Under the pieces are notes generated by a model. It saw only the letters and a list, made by a program, of their open reading frames with translations. It made no database searches and was not told the DNA's origin. The translations under genes were made by a program, and so were the position numbers. From Pararhodobacter oceanensis (lineage in GTDB: Bacteria; Pseudomonadota; Alphaproteobacteria; Rhodobacterales; Rhodobacteraceae), in assembly GCF_003076755.1 (NCBI RefSeq), contig NZ_QDKM01000003.1, positions 483,983 to 547,982 of the forward strand: a stretch of 64,000 nucleotides of DNA, given 5' to 3'. This document shows, in pieces, positions 53,045 through 62,205 of this stretch; position 1 is the stretch's first letter; each line of letters starts with the position of its first letter.

Positions 53045-54246
53045 TGCACGCGAGGTTGGCGCCCGCGACCTCGCTTTCGCCCGCCGACTGGCCGCTGTGC
53101 CCGATGCCCGACCCTGACGCCGCACGCGCCTATCTGGGTGCGACGCAATCTGGATGCCCTCCCGCCTCGCTCCCTGCCAGCGCCGCAATTGCCGGTGGCA
53201 GCCCGCTGGCGCTCGGCTTTGCCGCGGGACTGGCATTGTCGGGCGCAGCGGTGGTGTTGATCGAAGACGACACCCATGACGCCCGGCGCGCGCAAGACAT
53301 GCTGACCCGTGCAGGGGCGCTGAAGGGGATCACCATCACCACCGACCCAACGCTGGCGAACGACGCACCACTGATCCTCGCCCCACCGCCACAGCTTGCC
53401 AGCATCGCCCGGCACGCCGCGCCCGACGCCCTGCTGATTACCTTTTGCGACGGCATGGCCACCGCCGCCACTCTGCCACCGGACTGCGTGCAGATTTTCA
53501 CCGCAACCCCGCCGCCGCAGCTCGGCGTTGTCGAAGTGCTCGCTGATCCGCTCTGCCCGTCCGAAGCGTTGCACCGCACGCAGGCTTTGTTGCGCGCGCT
53601 CGGCGGCCAACCTGTGCCGGTGCCATTCTTTCTTGGCCCGCGCCTGATCGCGCGGCTCGAAGACATGGCCGAAGCCTTGGTGTTTGACGGCGCAACCCCG
53701 TGGGAGGTTGACACGGCAATGACCGCGCGCGGCTTCGCCCTCGGCCCCTGCGCGGCGCAGGACCAGCGCGGGCTTGATCTGACCTACGCCCGCCACCGCG
53801 CCGAGGACCGCGCGGGCGAGCCCCGCAACGTGCCGCTGATCGCCCGGATGGTACCCGAGGGGCGTTTGGGGCGTCACGGCGGCGTCGGCTGGTATCGCTA
53901 TCCCGGCGGCGGCGGACGGGTGATTGACCCGCTGATCGAAGATCTGGCCCGCGAAGAGGCGCATTTCGCCCGCCATCCTCTGCGCGAGATCGGGCCTGAG
54001 GAGATCATCCAACGCTGCCTGCTGGCGCTGCTCGACGAGGCGGCACTCCTGCTACACGAGGGCGCCGCCGCCGCGACAATCGACCTGATATGCTGCCACG
54101 CCACCGGCTTTCCGGTGGATGAAGGCGGCCCGTTGTTTGCCGCCAAACGCGCCGGGTTCGCACAGGTGCTCAGGCAGTTCGCCGCGCTCACCCCGCCGAT
54201 GCAGCCCTCCGGCGCTTTGCTGGAACTGGCCACGCAGGCAGGTTGA
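53044..54246 (+). CDS. divergent 3-hydroxyacyl-CoA dehydrogenase-like protein in the box cluster
   Basis: A 400-residue protein that resembles the hydroxyacyl-CoA dehydrogenase part of FadB/FadJ. The C-terminal HAD domain is best preserved: FLGPRLIARLEDMAEALVFDG, then EIIQRCLLALLDEAALLLHEG and DLICCHATGFPVDEGGPLFAA. The NAD site is badly eroded: AIAGGSPLALGFAAGLALSG replaces the usual G-x-G-x-x-G. The usual His/Glu/Asn catalytic positions are not obvious. It is coupled to boxR (one-base overlap). It may be a degenerate enzyme or carry a changed function in the lower pathway. Confidence 0.7.
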   Translation: MHARLAPATSLSPADWPLCPMPDPDAARAYLGATQSGCPPASLPASAAIAGGSPLALGFAAGLALSGAAVVLIEDDTHDARRAQDMLTRAGALKGITITTDPTLANDAPLILAPPPQLASIARHAAPDALLITFCDGMATAATLPPDCVQIFTATPPPQLGVVEVLADPLCPSEALHRTQALLRALGGQPVPVPFFLGPRLIARLEDMAEALVFDGATPWEVDTAMTARGFALGPCAAQDQRGLDLTYARHRAEDRAGEPRNVPLIARMVPEGRLGRHGGVGWYRYPGGGGRVIDPLIEDLAREEAHFARHPLREIGPEEIIQRCLLALLDEAALLLHEGAAAATIDLICCHATGFPVDEGGPLFAAKRAGFAQVLRQFAALTPPMQPSGALLELATQAG

Positions 54247-54318
54247 GCAGTTCACGCTTTCATATTCACCGCCGCTGCCAGATACTTGCCCGATGCCCGC
54301 ATCGTTAAGGGAGCGCAA

Positions 54319-55470
54319 ATGACCCAGAACAACGCCGATACCGTCGAACTGACGGCTTTTCGCCGCGCCCTACACCAGCATCCCGAGATTTCGGGCGAAG
54401 AGCGCGAGACCGCCGCGCGGATCGTTGGCGCGCTGCGCGATTGGGCGCCCGATCAAATCTTGACCGGCTTGGGCGGCCACGGTGTTGCGGCGATCTACGA
54501 CAGTGGCAACCCCGGCCCGACGGTGATGATCCGCGCCGAGCTCGACGCGCTGCCGATCCTTGAACTCAACGACCTGCCGCATGCCAGCCAGACGCCTGGC
54601 AAGGGGCATCTCTGCGGTCATGACGGGCATATGACCATCCTTTTGGGACTGGCGCGCATCCTGTCGCGGGCACGTCCGGCGATGGGCCGCGCTGTCTTGA
54701 TGTTCCAACCGGCGGAGGAGGACGGCTCGGGCGCCGCCGCGGTGATCGCCGATGCGCGTTACGCGCAGATCGCGCCGGATTGGGCCTTTGCATTGCACAA
54801 TATGCCCGGCGTGAAGCTGGGTCGCGCGTGGCTGGCCGAGGGCGCGGCGAATTGCGCCTCGCTGGGGTTGAAGATCACCCTGACGGGCGAGACCGCGCAT
54901 GCCTCGACGCCCGAAACCGGCCGCGCACCGACCAGCGCTTTGGCGCGACTGATTGACCGGCTCCAAGCACTGGCCCCAGGAGGCGCGCTGGGACCTGACT
55001 TCCGCCTCGCCACCATCACCCATTTGCAGATGGGCGCGCCCGCTTTCGGCATCGCGCCGGGCGCGGCGGAGCTTTGGGTCACCCTGCGCACACTTACCGA
55101 CGAGGGGCTGGATGTGCTGCTCGCCGAGGTCAAAACCTGCGCGCAAAGCGAGGCCGAGGCCGCCAATCTGGCGGTGGATTTCGAGATCCACGACCATTTC
55201 GGCGCCTGTGACAACCATTCCGAAGCGACCGAGATCCTGTCGCGCGCGCTGGACGCCAGTGGCATCGGGCATGACGCGGGCGATCTGCCGATGCGCGGCT
55301 CTGAAGATTTCGGGCGTTTCGGCACCGCAGGCGCCAAAGCCGCGATGCTGTTTCTGGGCGCGGGCGAGGACCACCCGGCGCTGCACGCGCAGAGCTATGA
55401 TTTTCCCGACGATCTGATCCCGCAGGGCGTGGCAATCTTTCACCATGCGGTGCGCCAGATACTGGGTTGA
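54319..55470 (+). CDS. M20-family amidohydrolase (hippurate hydrolase-like)
   Basis: A 383-residue metallopeptidase. It begins ELTAFRRALHQHPEISGEER, and the metal ligands are visible in LCGHDGHMTILLGLAR, MFQPAEEDGSG and the RGSEDFGRF segment. This is the pattern of N-acyl-amino acid amidohydrolases, including hippurate hydrolase (hippurate to benzoate plus glycine). Its place at the end of a benzoate cluster makes an aromatic N-acyl substrate likely, but the sequence cannot prove it. ATG 54319 has an AAGGGA site. It is convergent with lpxK. Confidence 0.85.
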   Translation: MTQNNADTVELTAFRRALHQHPEISGEERETAARIVGALRDWAPDQILTGLGGHGVAAIYDSGNPGPTVMIRAELDALPILELNDLPHASQTPGKGHLCGHDGHMTILLGLARILSRARPAMGRAVLMFQPAEEDGSGAAAVIADARYAQIAPDWAFALHNMPGVKLGRAWLAEGAANCASLGLKITLTGETAHASTPETGRAPTSALARLIDRLQALAPGGALGPDFRLATITHLQMGAPAFGIAPGAAELWVTLRTLTDEGLDVLLAEVKTCAQSEAEAANLAVDFEIHDHFGACDNHSEATEILSRALDASGIGHDAGDLPMRGSEDFGRFGTAGAKAAMLFLGAGEDHPALHAQSYDFPDDLIPQGVAIFHHAVRQILG

Positions 55471-55479
55471 TTGCCGCTG

Positions 55480-56466
55480 CTAGGATAGGTTCAACCGCGC
55501 CAGCAGCCCCTCGGGATCCTCAAGCTGCAGCCGCACCGGCAGGGTCAGCACCTTGTGCCGCGCCGCTTGCGGCAGGCGCACGGCGTCCTTCTCGGTGGTC
55601 ACCAACTGGGCACCAAGCGCCTTCGCTTCACGCTCGAGCCGCGTGAACAGTGCGGGCGTCAACGGTTGGTGGTCATCAAGTGCCTGTTCGCGCAGGATAT
55701 CCGCCTGTAGCCCGCGCAAAGTGTCGAAGAATTTCGCCGGTCGCCCGATGCCAGCGAAGGCCAGCACCCGCAGCCCGTGCCACGCCATGCCGGTGTTCAA
55801 CGGCTCCAGATGGCCGGTGAACAGGGGCACATCCCCCAGCTTCGCGCCCCAATCCGCCGCAAACCGCGCTTGTGCTTCGGGCGGGCCGATCGCCACCACC
55901 GCATCGGCGCGCCGCAGCCCCGCCGCCACCGGCTCGCGCAACGGTCCCGCCGGAATGCAGCGCGCGTTGCCAAAACCGACAGCAGCATCGACCACCACCA
56001 ATGACGCGTGTTTCTCGACCGAGGCGTTCTGGAACCCGTCGTCAAGCAAGATCACCTGCGCGCCTGCCGCCTCGGCCCGCTGCACGCCCAAAGCGCGGTC
56101 TTTCGCCACCCAAACCGGGCCGAAAGCGGCCAGCAACAAGGGCTCGTCACCGACCTGCGCCGCGCTATGCTCACGCTCGGAGACCTGCACCGGCCCCGCC
56201 AGTTTGCCGCCATAGCCGCGCGAGACCACATGCACGGCGATACCCTTGGCGCTCAGCATCTGCACCAAGGCTATCGTCAACGGCGTTTTGCCGGTGCCTC
56301 CGGCGTTCAGATTGCCGACGCAGATCAGCGGCACCCCCGCGCGCAGGCCGCTTTGCCGCAACCGGCGCCGCGTGCCCCATGCGTAGAGCGCGCCCAGCGG
56401 CGCCAGCATGCGCGCCTGCCATCCGGGCTGCGCGGGCGGGTTGGTCCAGAACGCTGGCGGTCTCAT
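55480..56466 (-). CDS. lpxK: tetraacyldisaccharide 4'-kinase
   Basis: Phosphorylates the lipid A disaccharide precursor at the inner membrane. The 328-residue protein starts [21 protein letters not shown] with the expected N-terminal amphipathic region, and has the P-loop [41 protein letters not shown] is the catalytic DDGFQH region (with N for H). ATP and metal elements such as [17 protein letters not shown] are present. It overlaps the WaaA-like gene by four bases and ends the minus-strand operon. Confidence 0.93.
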   Translation of the reverse strand: MRPPAFWTNPPAQPGWQARMLAPLGALYAWGTRRRLRQSGLRAGVPLICVGNLNAGGTGKTPLTIALVQMLSAKGIAVHVVSRGYGGKLAGPVQVSEREHSAAQVGDEPLLLAAFGPVWVAKDRALGVQRAEAAGAQVILLDDGFQNASVEKHASLVVVDAAVGFGNARCIPAGPLREPVAAGLRRADAVVAIGPPEAQARFAADWGAKLGDVPLFTGHLEPLNTGMAWHGLRVLAFAGIGRPAKFFDTLRGLQADILREQALDDHQPLTPALFTRLEREAKALGAQLVTTEKDAVRLPQAARHKVLTLPVRLQLEDPEGLLARLNLS

Positions 56467-57629
56467 CCGCGCCCCCTGTTCATCTGCACCCAGTCGATGA
56501 TCGCGACAGCAACGGCATGGGTCGCCTCGCTGCCCTCGGTCGCCAGATCCCAGGCTTTGAGCGCGGCATCGGCGCCCGTTTCGGGCGCCAAGAGCATCGC
56601 CAGCGACTCGCCCAGCGCCGCCGCCAGTTTGATCCGCACGCCGCCGCCGGATTTGCTCAGACGCGTCAGAAACTCGGCCTGCGCAGCGTCGGGTTCCGAG
56701 CCGAAAATCAGCGCCGAGCCCAAGGCGGCGGCGGTCAGCGCCGGGGGCGAGCCGACATTCGGGGTCAGCGAACCGCCCAGAAACGCCACCGGTGCGAGGC
56801 GCAAGAACAGTCCCGCGTCATCCTCGCAATCGGCGATATAGACCTGTGTGGCGACGTCGATCTCCTCATCACGGGCGCGTTGGGCGCAGGCAAACCCCAC
56901 CTCGCGCGCCCGCTCGGCCAGCGCATCGCCGGTGGCCGCATCGCGTGGCTGCAGGATCATCAGCAGCCGGTGCGCGCTGCGCAGCGCATGGGCATGGGCC
57001 AAAAGCGCGGCGTCGGCCTCTTCTATCGGCAGGTCATAGGCAAACCACGCGGGCCGCGCGCCGAGGCTCTGGCGCAGCTCGTCGAGCTCGGAGGTCATGA
57101 TACGCGGCGCCGGGGCGAAGCGGGCCAAAGCGCCGGTCGCCAGCACTTCCGCGCGGCCAGAGACCATACGCTGTAACACCGCCGCGGATTGCTCGTCGCG
57201 CGTGTGGATCTGCGAAAAACGACCCAGCGCGGCGCGGGTCTGACCGGGCAAGCGCCAGCGGCTGCGCGGCAGCGAGGGGTGTTTGGCGTCGATCAGGAAC
57301 ATCGGGATCGCCTGCGCGCGGGCGCGTTCGATCACCGGCAGGGGCAGCACCTCGCCCGCGATCACCAAGAGCGCAGGCGCGTGATCCGCGATGAAAGCGT
57401 CGAGCGCGGCGGCATCGCCAGACAAATGACCACGCGAAATTTCGGGCGAAGCAGTGATGGAGGCACTATCGGACCGGGGGCAGCCGGTGAGGATGGTGGC
57501 GGGTGCATGTGCGATCTCGGCGATCTGCTCGGCCAGCACCTCGAGCACCGGCGCGTCGGCAGGATCGGCCGCATGCAACCAGACCAGCGCCTCCTGCCTG
57601 CGTTCTGCGCCAACACCCATGCGCCTCAT
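56463..57629 (-). CDS. WaaA/KdtA-like glycosyltransferase with eroded active-site motifs
   Basis: A 388-residue GT-B protein related to Kdo transferase, with the lpxK neighbourhood that WaaA usually has. The recognisable family parts are [49 protein letters not shown] and [20 protein letters not shown]. In WaaA the first would read H-G-A-S-V-G-E (with the catalytic Glu) and the last G-G-H-N-P-L-E. Both motifs have lost key residues here. Either this is a divergent paralogue with changed chemistry or it is inactive. An ATG at 57620 is an alternative start. Confidence 0.68.
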   Translation of the reverse strand: MRRMGVGAERRQEALVWLHAADPADAPVLEVLAEQIAEIAHAPATILTGCPRSDSASITASPEISRGHLSGDAAALDAFIADHAPALLVIAGEVLPLPVIERARAQAIPMFLIDAKHPSLPRSRWRLPGQTRAALGRFSQIHTRDEQSAAVLQRMVSGRAEVLATGALARFAPAPRIMTSELDELRQSLGARPAWFAYDLPIEEADAALLAHAHALRSAHRLLMILQPRDAATGDALAERAREVGFACAQRARDEEIDVATQVYIADCEDDAGLFLRLAPVAFLGGSLTPNVGSPPALTAAALGSALIFGSEPDAAQAEFLTRLSKSGGGVRIKLAAALGESLAMLLAPETGADAALKAWDLATEGSEATHAVAVAIIDWVQMNRGRG

Positions 57630-58468
57630 ACCTCGCCGGTGCTACGGATGTCGGGACTGGTGGTCATCGCGGTGCCCGTCAGCCCCTGCAGCAAGCGGCC
57701 ATGTAGCGGCGCACCGGCGGCCAGCACCCCACGGTTGCGCGCGTTCTCGCGGTTGAAGCGCAGCGGCGCGCCCAGTCGGTCGGTGACAATCGCACCCGCC
57801 TCGCTGGCGATCAGTGCGGCGGCGGCAATATCCCAGTCCCATGCATCGCGAATGGTCAGCATCGCGTCAAACCGCCCCTCGCCGATCAACGCCAGACGCC
57901 AAGCCAGCGACGGGCGGAAATGGCGTTTGAGCAGCGGCATGCCACCGGGCCAATGCTGCGCCTCAAGCGCAGGACGGGCGACCAGCACTTGCGCCTCGTC
58001 CGGCTCCTTCACCGAAGAGGCGCGGATCGGCACACCGTTCAACGTCGCGCCAAGCCCGAGACCGGCGGCATAGGTCAGATCGAGCATCGGCAGATAGACC
58101 ACCGCCGCCACCGGCTCTCCGTGCTGCACTACTGCCATCGCATGGGCAAACCCCGGCTGGCCCTCGATGAACGCGCGGGTGCCGTCAATCGGATCGACGA
58201 TAAAGGTGATGTTCTTATCCAGCCGCGCCAGATCGGTCAGCGGCGCGCTTTCCTCGGACATCCAGCCGTAGTCGGGCCGCGCCGCGCAGAGCACCTGCTC
58301 GAGATGCGCGTTGACCTGTAGATCGGCCTCGGTCACCGGTCCTTGCCCGCCGCCCTTGTCCCAGATCTGCGCGTCGGCCTTGAAAAACCGCGCGGCGATC
58401 TCGCCCGCACCAATCGCGGCGTCCAAAAGCAGCCGCAGGTCGGCTTCTATGGTGTCACGCGCCGGCAA
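57626..58468 (-). CDS. cysQ: inositol monophosphatase family phosphatase, CysQ-like
   Basis: A 280-residue metal-dependent phosphatase. The characteristic motifs WMSEESAP, IVDPIDGTRAFIEG and AWDWDIAAAALIASEAGA are intact. CysQ hydrolyses 3'-phosphoadenosine 5'-phosphate (PAP) and PAPS, which arise in sulfotransferase reactions; other members act on inositol phosphates. Its place between pmbA and the WaaA-like gene is conserved in this group. The last 30 residues extend past the family core, and the gene overlaps both neighbours by a few bases. Confidence 0.85.
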   Translation of the reverse strand: MPARDTIEADLRLLLDAAIGAGEIAARFFKADAQIWDKGGGQGPVTEADLQVNAHLEQVLCAARPDYGWMSEESAPLTDLARLDKNITFIVDPIDGTRAFIEGQPGFAHAMAVVQHGEPVAAVVYLPMLDLTYAAGLGLGATLNGVPIRASSVKEPDEAQVLVARPALEAQHWPGGMPLLKRHFRPSLAWRLALIGEGRFDAMLTIRDAWDWDIAAAALIASEAGAIVTDRLGAPLRFNRENARNRGVLAAGAPLHGRLLQGLTGTAMTTSPDIRSTGEV

Positions 58469-59810
58469 GCGTCAGCCCTTCGACCAGCAAGGAGGGCACG
58501 CGGTTGCTCAGGTGTTGGCGCGCGTCATTGCCAGCGACCAGCCCCTTGAGCATATCCCGCAGATTGCCCGCCACGGTGCATTCATTGACCGGATAGGCGA
58601 TCTCACCGCCCTCGACCCAGAACCCCGAAGCGCCGCGCGAGTAATCGCCGGTGGTCGGGTTGATTGTCGAGCCGATCAGCGAGGTGATCAACAGACCAGT
58701 GCCCATATCGCGCAGCAATTCCGCTTGGCTTTGCGCGCCCTGGCTCAACTCAAGGCTCGACAGGCTGGGCGAGGGCGGTGCGGTCGGCCCGCGGCTGGCG
58801 TTGCCGGTGCTCTCCATGCCCAACTGCCGCGCCGAGGCGAGGTCCAGCACCCAGCCCTGCAAGACACCGTCCTGCACCCAATGACGGGCGTGCGTTTCCA
58901 GCCCCTCGGCATCAAAGGGCCGCGATCCGGCAATGCGCGCGCGCAGCGGGTCTTCGATCAGATGCATGCCCTCGGGCAACACCTGCGTGCCCAGCGCGTC
59001 GCGCAGCCAGCTCGAGCCGCGGGCGATGGTGCTGCCGTTGATTGCACTCGCCAGATGGCCGATCAGCGAAGCGGCGACACGCTCGTCATAAAGCACCGGA
59101 TAGGCCCCCGAGGGCGGTTTGCGGGAGCCAAACCGCGCCACCGCACGTTCGCCCGCCTGCTGGCCGATGCTTTCGGCAGAGGGCAGATCGGCTTGAAAAA
59201 TCCGGCCCTCGCTGGCCCAGTCACGCTCCATCTTGGTGCCTTCGCCGGTGATCGCCACGCAGGAAATATGCCGCGAGGTGCGCCCGTAGCCGCCCGCGAA
59301 CCCGTTGCTGGCGGCCAGAAACACCTGCCGCTGGCTATAGGCTGCCGAGGCTTGGTCAATCTGGCTGACCCCTTTGACCGCAAGCGCCGCCTGTTCCGCG
59401 GTCTTCGCGTCTGCCTCAAGTGCGGCGGGATCGGGCTCGGGCGTCGCGTCAAACAATTCCAGCCCATCGGCATCGCGGCGCGTGGTCAATTGCGACGGAT
59501 CGGCGAGACCGGCATAGCGGTCTTCGGGCGCCTCACGGGCCATGGCCACCGCGCGTTCGGCCATCGCCGCCAGCGTCTCGGGGCGGGCGTCGGAACTCGA
59601 CACACAGGCCTGTCGCTGCTCGATCAACACCCGCAAGCCGATATCCAACCCCTCGGAGCGTTCGGCATGCTCGAGCCGCCCGCCGCGCACGTCGATCGAC
59701 ACCGAGGTGCCCTCGATCACCATCGCGTCGGCGGCGTCGGAACCGGCGGCGCGGGCGGCATCAAGCAGGGCTTGGGCGAGGGCTTGGGGGTTGAGCGTAT
59801 CGGAGGGCAT
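58455..59810 (-). CDS. pmbA: TldE/PmbA metalloprotease subunit
   Basis: A 451-residue protein of the TldD/TldE family, which matures peptides and degrades unstructured proteins as a heterodimer with TldD. It has the TldE layout: VSIDVRGGRLEHAERSEGLDIGLRV at the N-terminus, GSTIARGSSWLRDALGTQVLPEGM in the middle and YSRGASGFWVEGGEIAYPVNECTVAGNL near the end. TldE lacks the zinc-binding H-E-x-x-x-H of TldD, as here. It is first in the operon pmbA-cysQ-WaaA-like-lpxK. Confidence 0.92.
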   Translation of the reverse strand: MPSDTLNPQALAQALLDAARAAGSDAADAMVIEGTSVSIDVRGGRLEHAERSEGLDIGLRVLIEQRQACVSSSDARPETLAAMAERAVAMAREAPEDRYAGLADPSQLTTRRDADGLELFDATPEPDPAALEADAKTAEQAALAVKGVSQIDQASAAYSQRQVFLAASNGFAGGYGRTSRHISCVAITGEGTKMERDWASEGRIFQADLPSAESIGQQAGERAVARFGSRKPPSGAYPVLYDERVAASLIGHLASAINGSTIARGSSWLRDALGTQVLPEGMHLIEDPLRARIAGSRPFDAEGLETHARHWVQDGVLQGWVLDLASARQLGMESTGNASRGPTAPPSPSLSSLELSQGAQSQAELLRDMGTGLLITSLIGSTINPTTGDYSRGASGFWVEGGEIAYPVNECTVAGNLRDMLKGLVAGNDARQHLSNRVPSLLVEGLTLAGA

Positions 59811-59945
59811 CAGACATCCTATGCTAGAAACGGGCTATGCGAGAAACGGGTGTTCAGGCAACTGCGCCAAGGCTTACCGCCTCCCCCCTCCGATTGGAAG
59901 CATTGACACCTCAACTGATGGTGTCGAAGCGGAGCAGACCAGTGC

Positions 59946-61760
59946 TCAGGTCAGGATCACCGCTGCGTCGCCGCCATCAGCGGACGCCTCATACAGCCGG
60001 TCAACCAAAGCCCTGCGCCGCGTCAGTAGCTTGCGGAAGTTCACATTGCCCTTGGTGGTGATCTCGCCCTCCGCCATCGAGGGCGGTTCGGCCAGCACCA
60101 GCGCGCGGCGAATGGCACTGGCCGAACCCTCACTCGGCGCGGGTTTGAGCCGCGCGGCGATTTCCTCGGCCTGAGTGACGATCAGCGCCCCATCCGAGGG
60201 TTGCGCGCCAGCCTGCAACGCCAGCGTCGGCACAATCAACACGCCGACCTCCTGCCGCTCGGCACCGGTCAGGATCACATCCGCCGCCAGCCCCTTGAGC
60301 CGCGCCAGCACCTCAAGCCGCAGCCCCGCCGCGCGCACCCAAGTGCCCGAGCCCAGCTTGAACTCCTCGGCAATCCGCCCGTCGAACCGCATGCCTCTGT
60401 TGACGTCCTCAGGATCGACAAAGCGCATCGCATCGCCGGTGATGAAATACCCCTCCGCGTCAAATGCCTCGGCGGTTTTGGCGGAGTCATGCAGATAGCC
60501 GGGCGTAATTGTCGGCCCTTTGAGGCGCACCTCATAGCGGTTGTCCCCATCCACCGGCATCAACTTGATCGTCACCTCGGGCACCGGCACGCCGACAATC
60601 CCGCATTCGGTGGTGAATTCATGCTGCGAGAGTGCCGCCGGAGAGGTCTCGGTCAGCCCCCAACTCGAGGTGAACATCGGCATATCGCCGCGCACCTCGC
60701 GGGCCATCGCCTCAAGATCGGCCCAGATATCCTGCGGCAGCGAGGCGCCGGCGTAGAATAGCATATCGAGGTTCTGGAAATACTGTTTGCGCAGGCGCGC
60801 GTCGGTCTTCATCGCGTCGCGCAGCAGGGCAAAGCCCACCGGCACGTTGAAGGCAATCGTCGGCGAGACCATCGCCAGATTTTCCAGCATCAGATGCGAC
60901 AGCGCCGGCATCGGTTTGCCACTGTCGATGTAGTAAGTGCCGCCATTGGCCAGCACCAGATTGACGTTATGCGAGCCGCCAAACACATGGTTCCACGGCA
61001 GCCAGTCCAGCAACACCGGCGGGTTGCTGATCACAAAGGGCATCATGGTCTGGATCTGCGCCTGATTGGTGCAGATCATCCGCTGGGTGGTCAGCACCGC
61101 CTTGGGATGCGAGGTCGAGCCCGAAGTCAGCAGGTATTTCGCCACCGTATCGGGGCTCACCGAGGCGTTGAGCGCCGAAACATCGCCCGAGGCCGAAAGC
61201 AGCGTGTCGAACACCGTCTGGCCTGCGTCGGCATTCCGGCTGACCAGTCTCTCAACACCGTCAAACGCGGGCAGCGCCAGCGCCGCGCCATAGCGCTCGG
61301 CATCATCGGCAAAGACCAGCTTCGGCGCGATCATCTCGACGATCCGCGAAAGCACCCCATGCGCCTCGGGGATCGTTGCGTATTGCTCGGCGAGCGGCAC
61401 CGTCGGCACGCCGATATAATGCGCCGCGAGGGAGAGCAGCAGGTGGTCGATACTGTTGCCCGAGATGATCATGATCGGCGTTTGCGCGCCCAGCCCGCGC
61501 GCGGCGAGCCCCGCGGCGATGGCTTTGACCTGCGTAAGCACTTCCGCATAGCTCAGGCTACGCCAACCCTCTCCTTCGCGCTCGCCGATCAGGGGTTTAT
61601 CGGGGCGCTGCGCGGCCCAATGTTCCAGCCAGTCGGTGTCGCAGCGCGCCACCTGACCCAATGCATAGTCCGAGCGCAGCAAAATACTGCCGTCGGGCTG
61701 ATCTTCGCGGCGCGCCCTATGGGGGCGATACCGGTCCTGTGCTCCTGTCGCTTGGGTCAT
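59946..61760 (-). CDS. feruloyl-CoA synthase-like acyl-CoA ligase
   Basis: A 604-residue ANL-family ligase. The P-loop LLTSGSTSHPKAVLTT (S-G-S-T-S-x-P-K), DWLPWNHVFGGSHN, SSWGLTETSPAA, GYFITGDAM and GNVNFRKLLTRRR are present. The whole pattern matches feruloyl-CoA synthase, which activates hydroxycinnamates such as ferulate for side-chain removal. The ATG at 61760 has a GGAGGAG site and lies 44 bases inside the marR gene. Gene context (SDR and MarR in the same operon) supports a hydroxycinnamate or related aromatic acid role. Confidence 0.85.
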   Translation of the reverse strand: MTQATGAQDRYRPHRARREDQPDGSILLRSDYALGQVARCDTDWLEHWAAQRPDKPLIGEREGEGWRSLSYAEVLTQVKAIAAGLAARGLGAQTPIMIISGNSIDHLLLSLAAHYIGVPTVPLAEQYATIPEAHGVLSRIVEMIAPKLVFADDAERYGAALALPAFDGVERLVSRNADAGQTVFDTLLSASGDVSALNASVSPDTVAKYLLTSGSTSHPKAVLTTQRMICTNQAQIQTMMPFVISNPPVLLDWLPWNHVFGGSHNVNLVLANGGTYYIDSGKPMPALSHLMLENLAMVSPTIAFNVPVGFALLRDAMKTDARLRKQYFQNLDMLFYAGASLPQDIWADLEAMAREVRGDMPMFTSSWGLTETSPAALSQHEFTTECGIVGVPVPEVTIKLMPVDGDNRYEVRLKGPTITPGYLHDSAKTAEAFDAEGYFITGDAMRFVDPEDVNRGMRFDGRIAEEFKLGSGTWVRAAGLRLEVLARLKGLAADVILTGAERQEVGVLIVPTLALQAGAQPSDGALIVTQAEEIAARLKPAPSEGSASAIRRALVLAEPPSMAEGEITTKGNVNFRKLLTRRRALVDRLYEASADGGDAAVILT

Positions 61761-62199
61761 TGACGCTCCTCCCATTGAGCTCGATTTGCCGCAACGCCTT
61801 ATGCAGTGCCTGAACCTCGGCACCCTCCAGCCCCGAAGTCATCCGCGCGTCATGCCGCTCCACCGCCGCGACGGCCTGATTGCAAACCTGCGCCCCAAGC
61901 GCAGTAACCGTCAGTTCAAACGCGCGCCGGTCCTCTCTGCTGCGTTCACGCACCACCAGATCGGCGCGCTCAAGGTCATCAAGGATCAGCACCAGATTGG
62001 GCCGCTCGATCATCAGGATCTGCGCCAGCCGGGACTGCTTGAGCCCCGGCGTATCGCGGATTACGCAAAGCGCGGAAAACGTCACCATGCGCAGCCCGAA
62101 CGGCTTGAGCACCGCGTTCACATCCCCTTGGATCAGGTTGAACGCGCGCTTCATGTCATAGCCGACAAAGCGGCGCAGCGTGCTGTCCGCCCCCGCCAT
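61717..62199 (-). CDS. MarR-family transcriptional regulator
   Basis: A 160-residue winged-helix regulator. SRLAQILMIERPNLVLILDDLERADLVVRERSREDRRAFELTVT covers the recognition helix and wing. MarR proteins of ferulate and hydroxycinnamate operons respond to CoA thioesters of the substrate. It lies between the SDR gene and the ligase, so it probably represses its own operon; a candidate site overlaps the -10 region upstream of the SDR gene. Confidence 0.9.
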   Translation of the reverse strand: MAGADSTLRRFVGYDMKRAFNLIQGDVNAVLKPFGLRMVTFSALCVIRDTPGLKQSRLAQILMIERPNLVLILDDLERADLVVRERSREDRRAFELTVTALGAQVCNQAVAAVERHDARMTSGLEGAEVQALHKALRQIELNGRSVNDPSDRSTGPVSPP

Positions 62200-62205
62200 C
62201 GCCGC

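Noticed and set aside
58311..59906. 531-codon open frame antisense to pmbA
   Set aside because: pmbA has full family motifs; the antisense protein has none.
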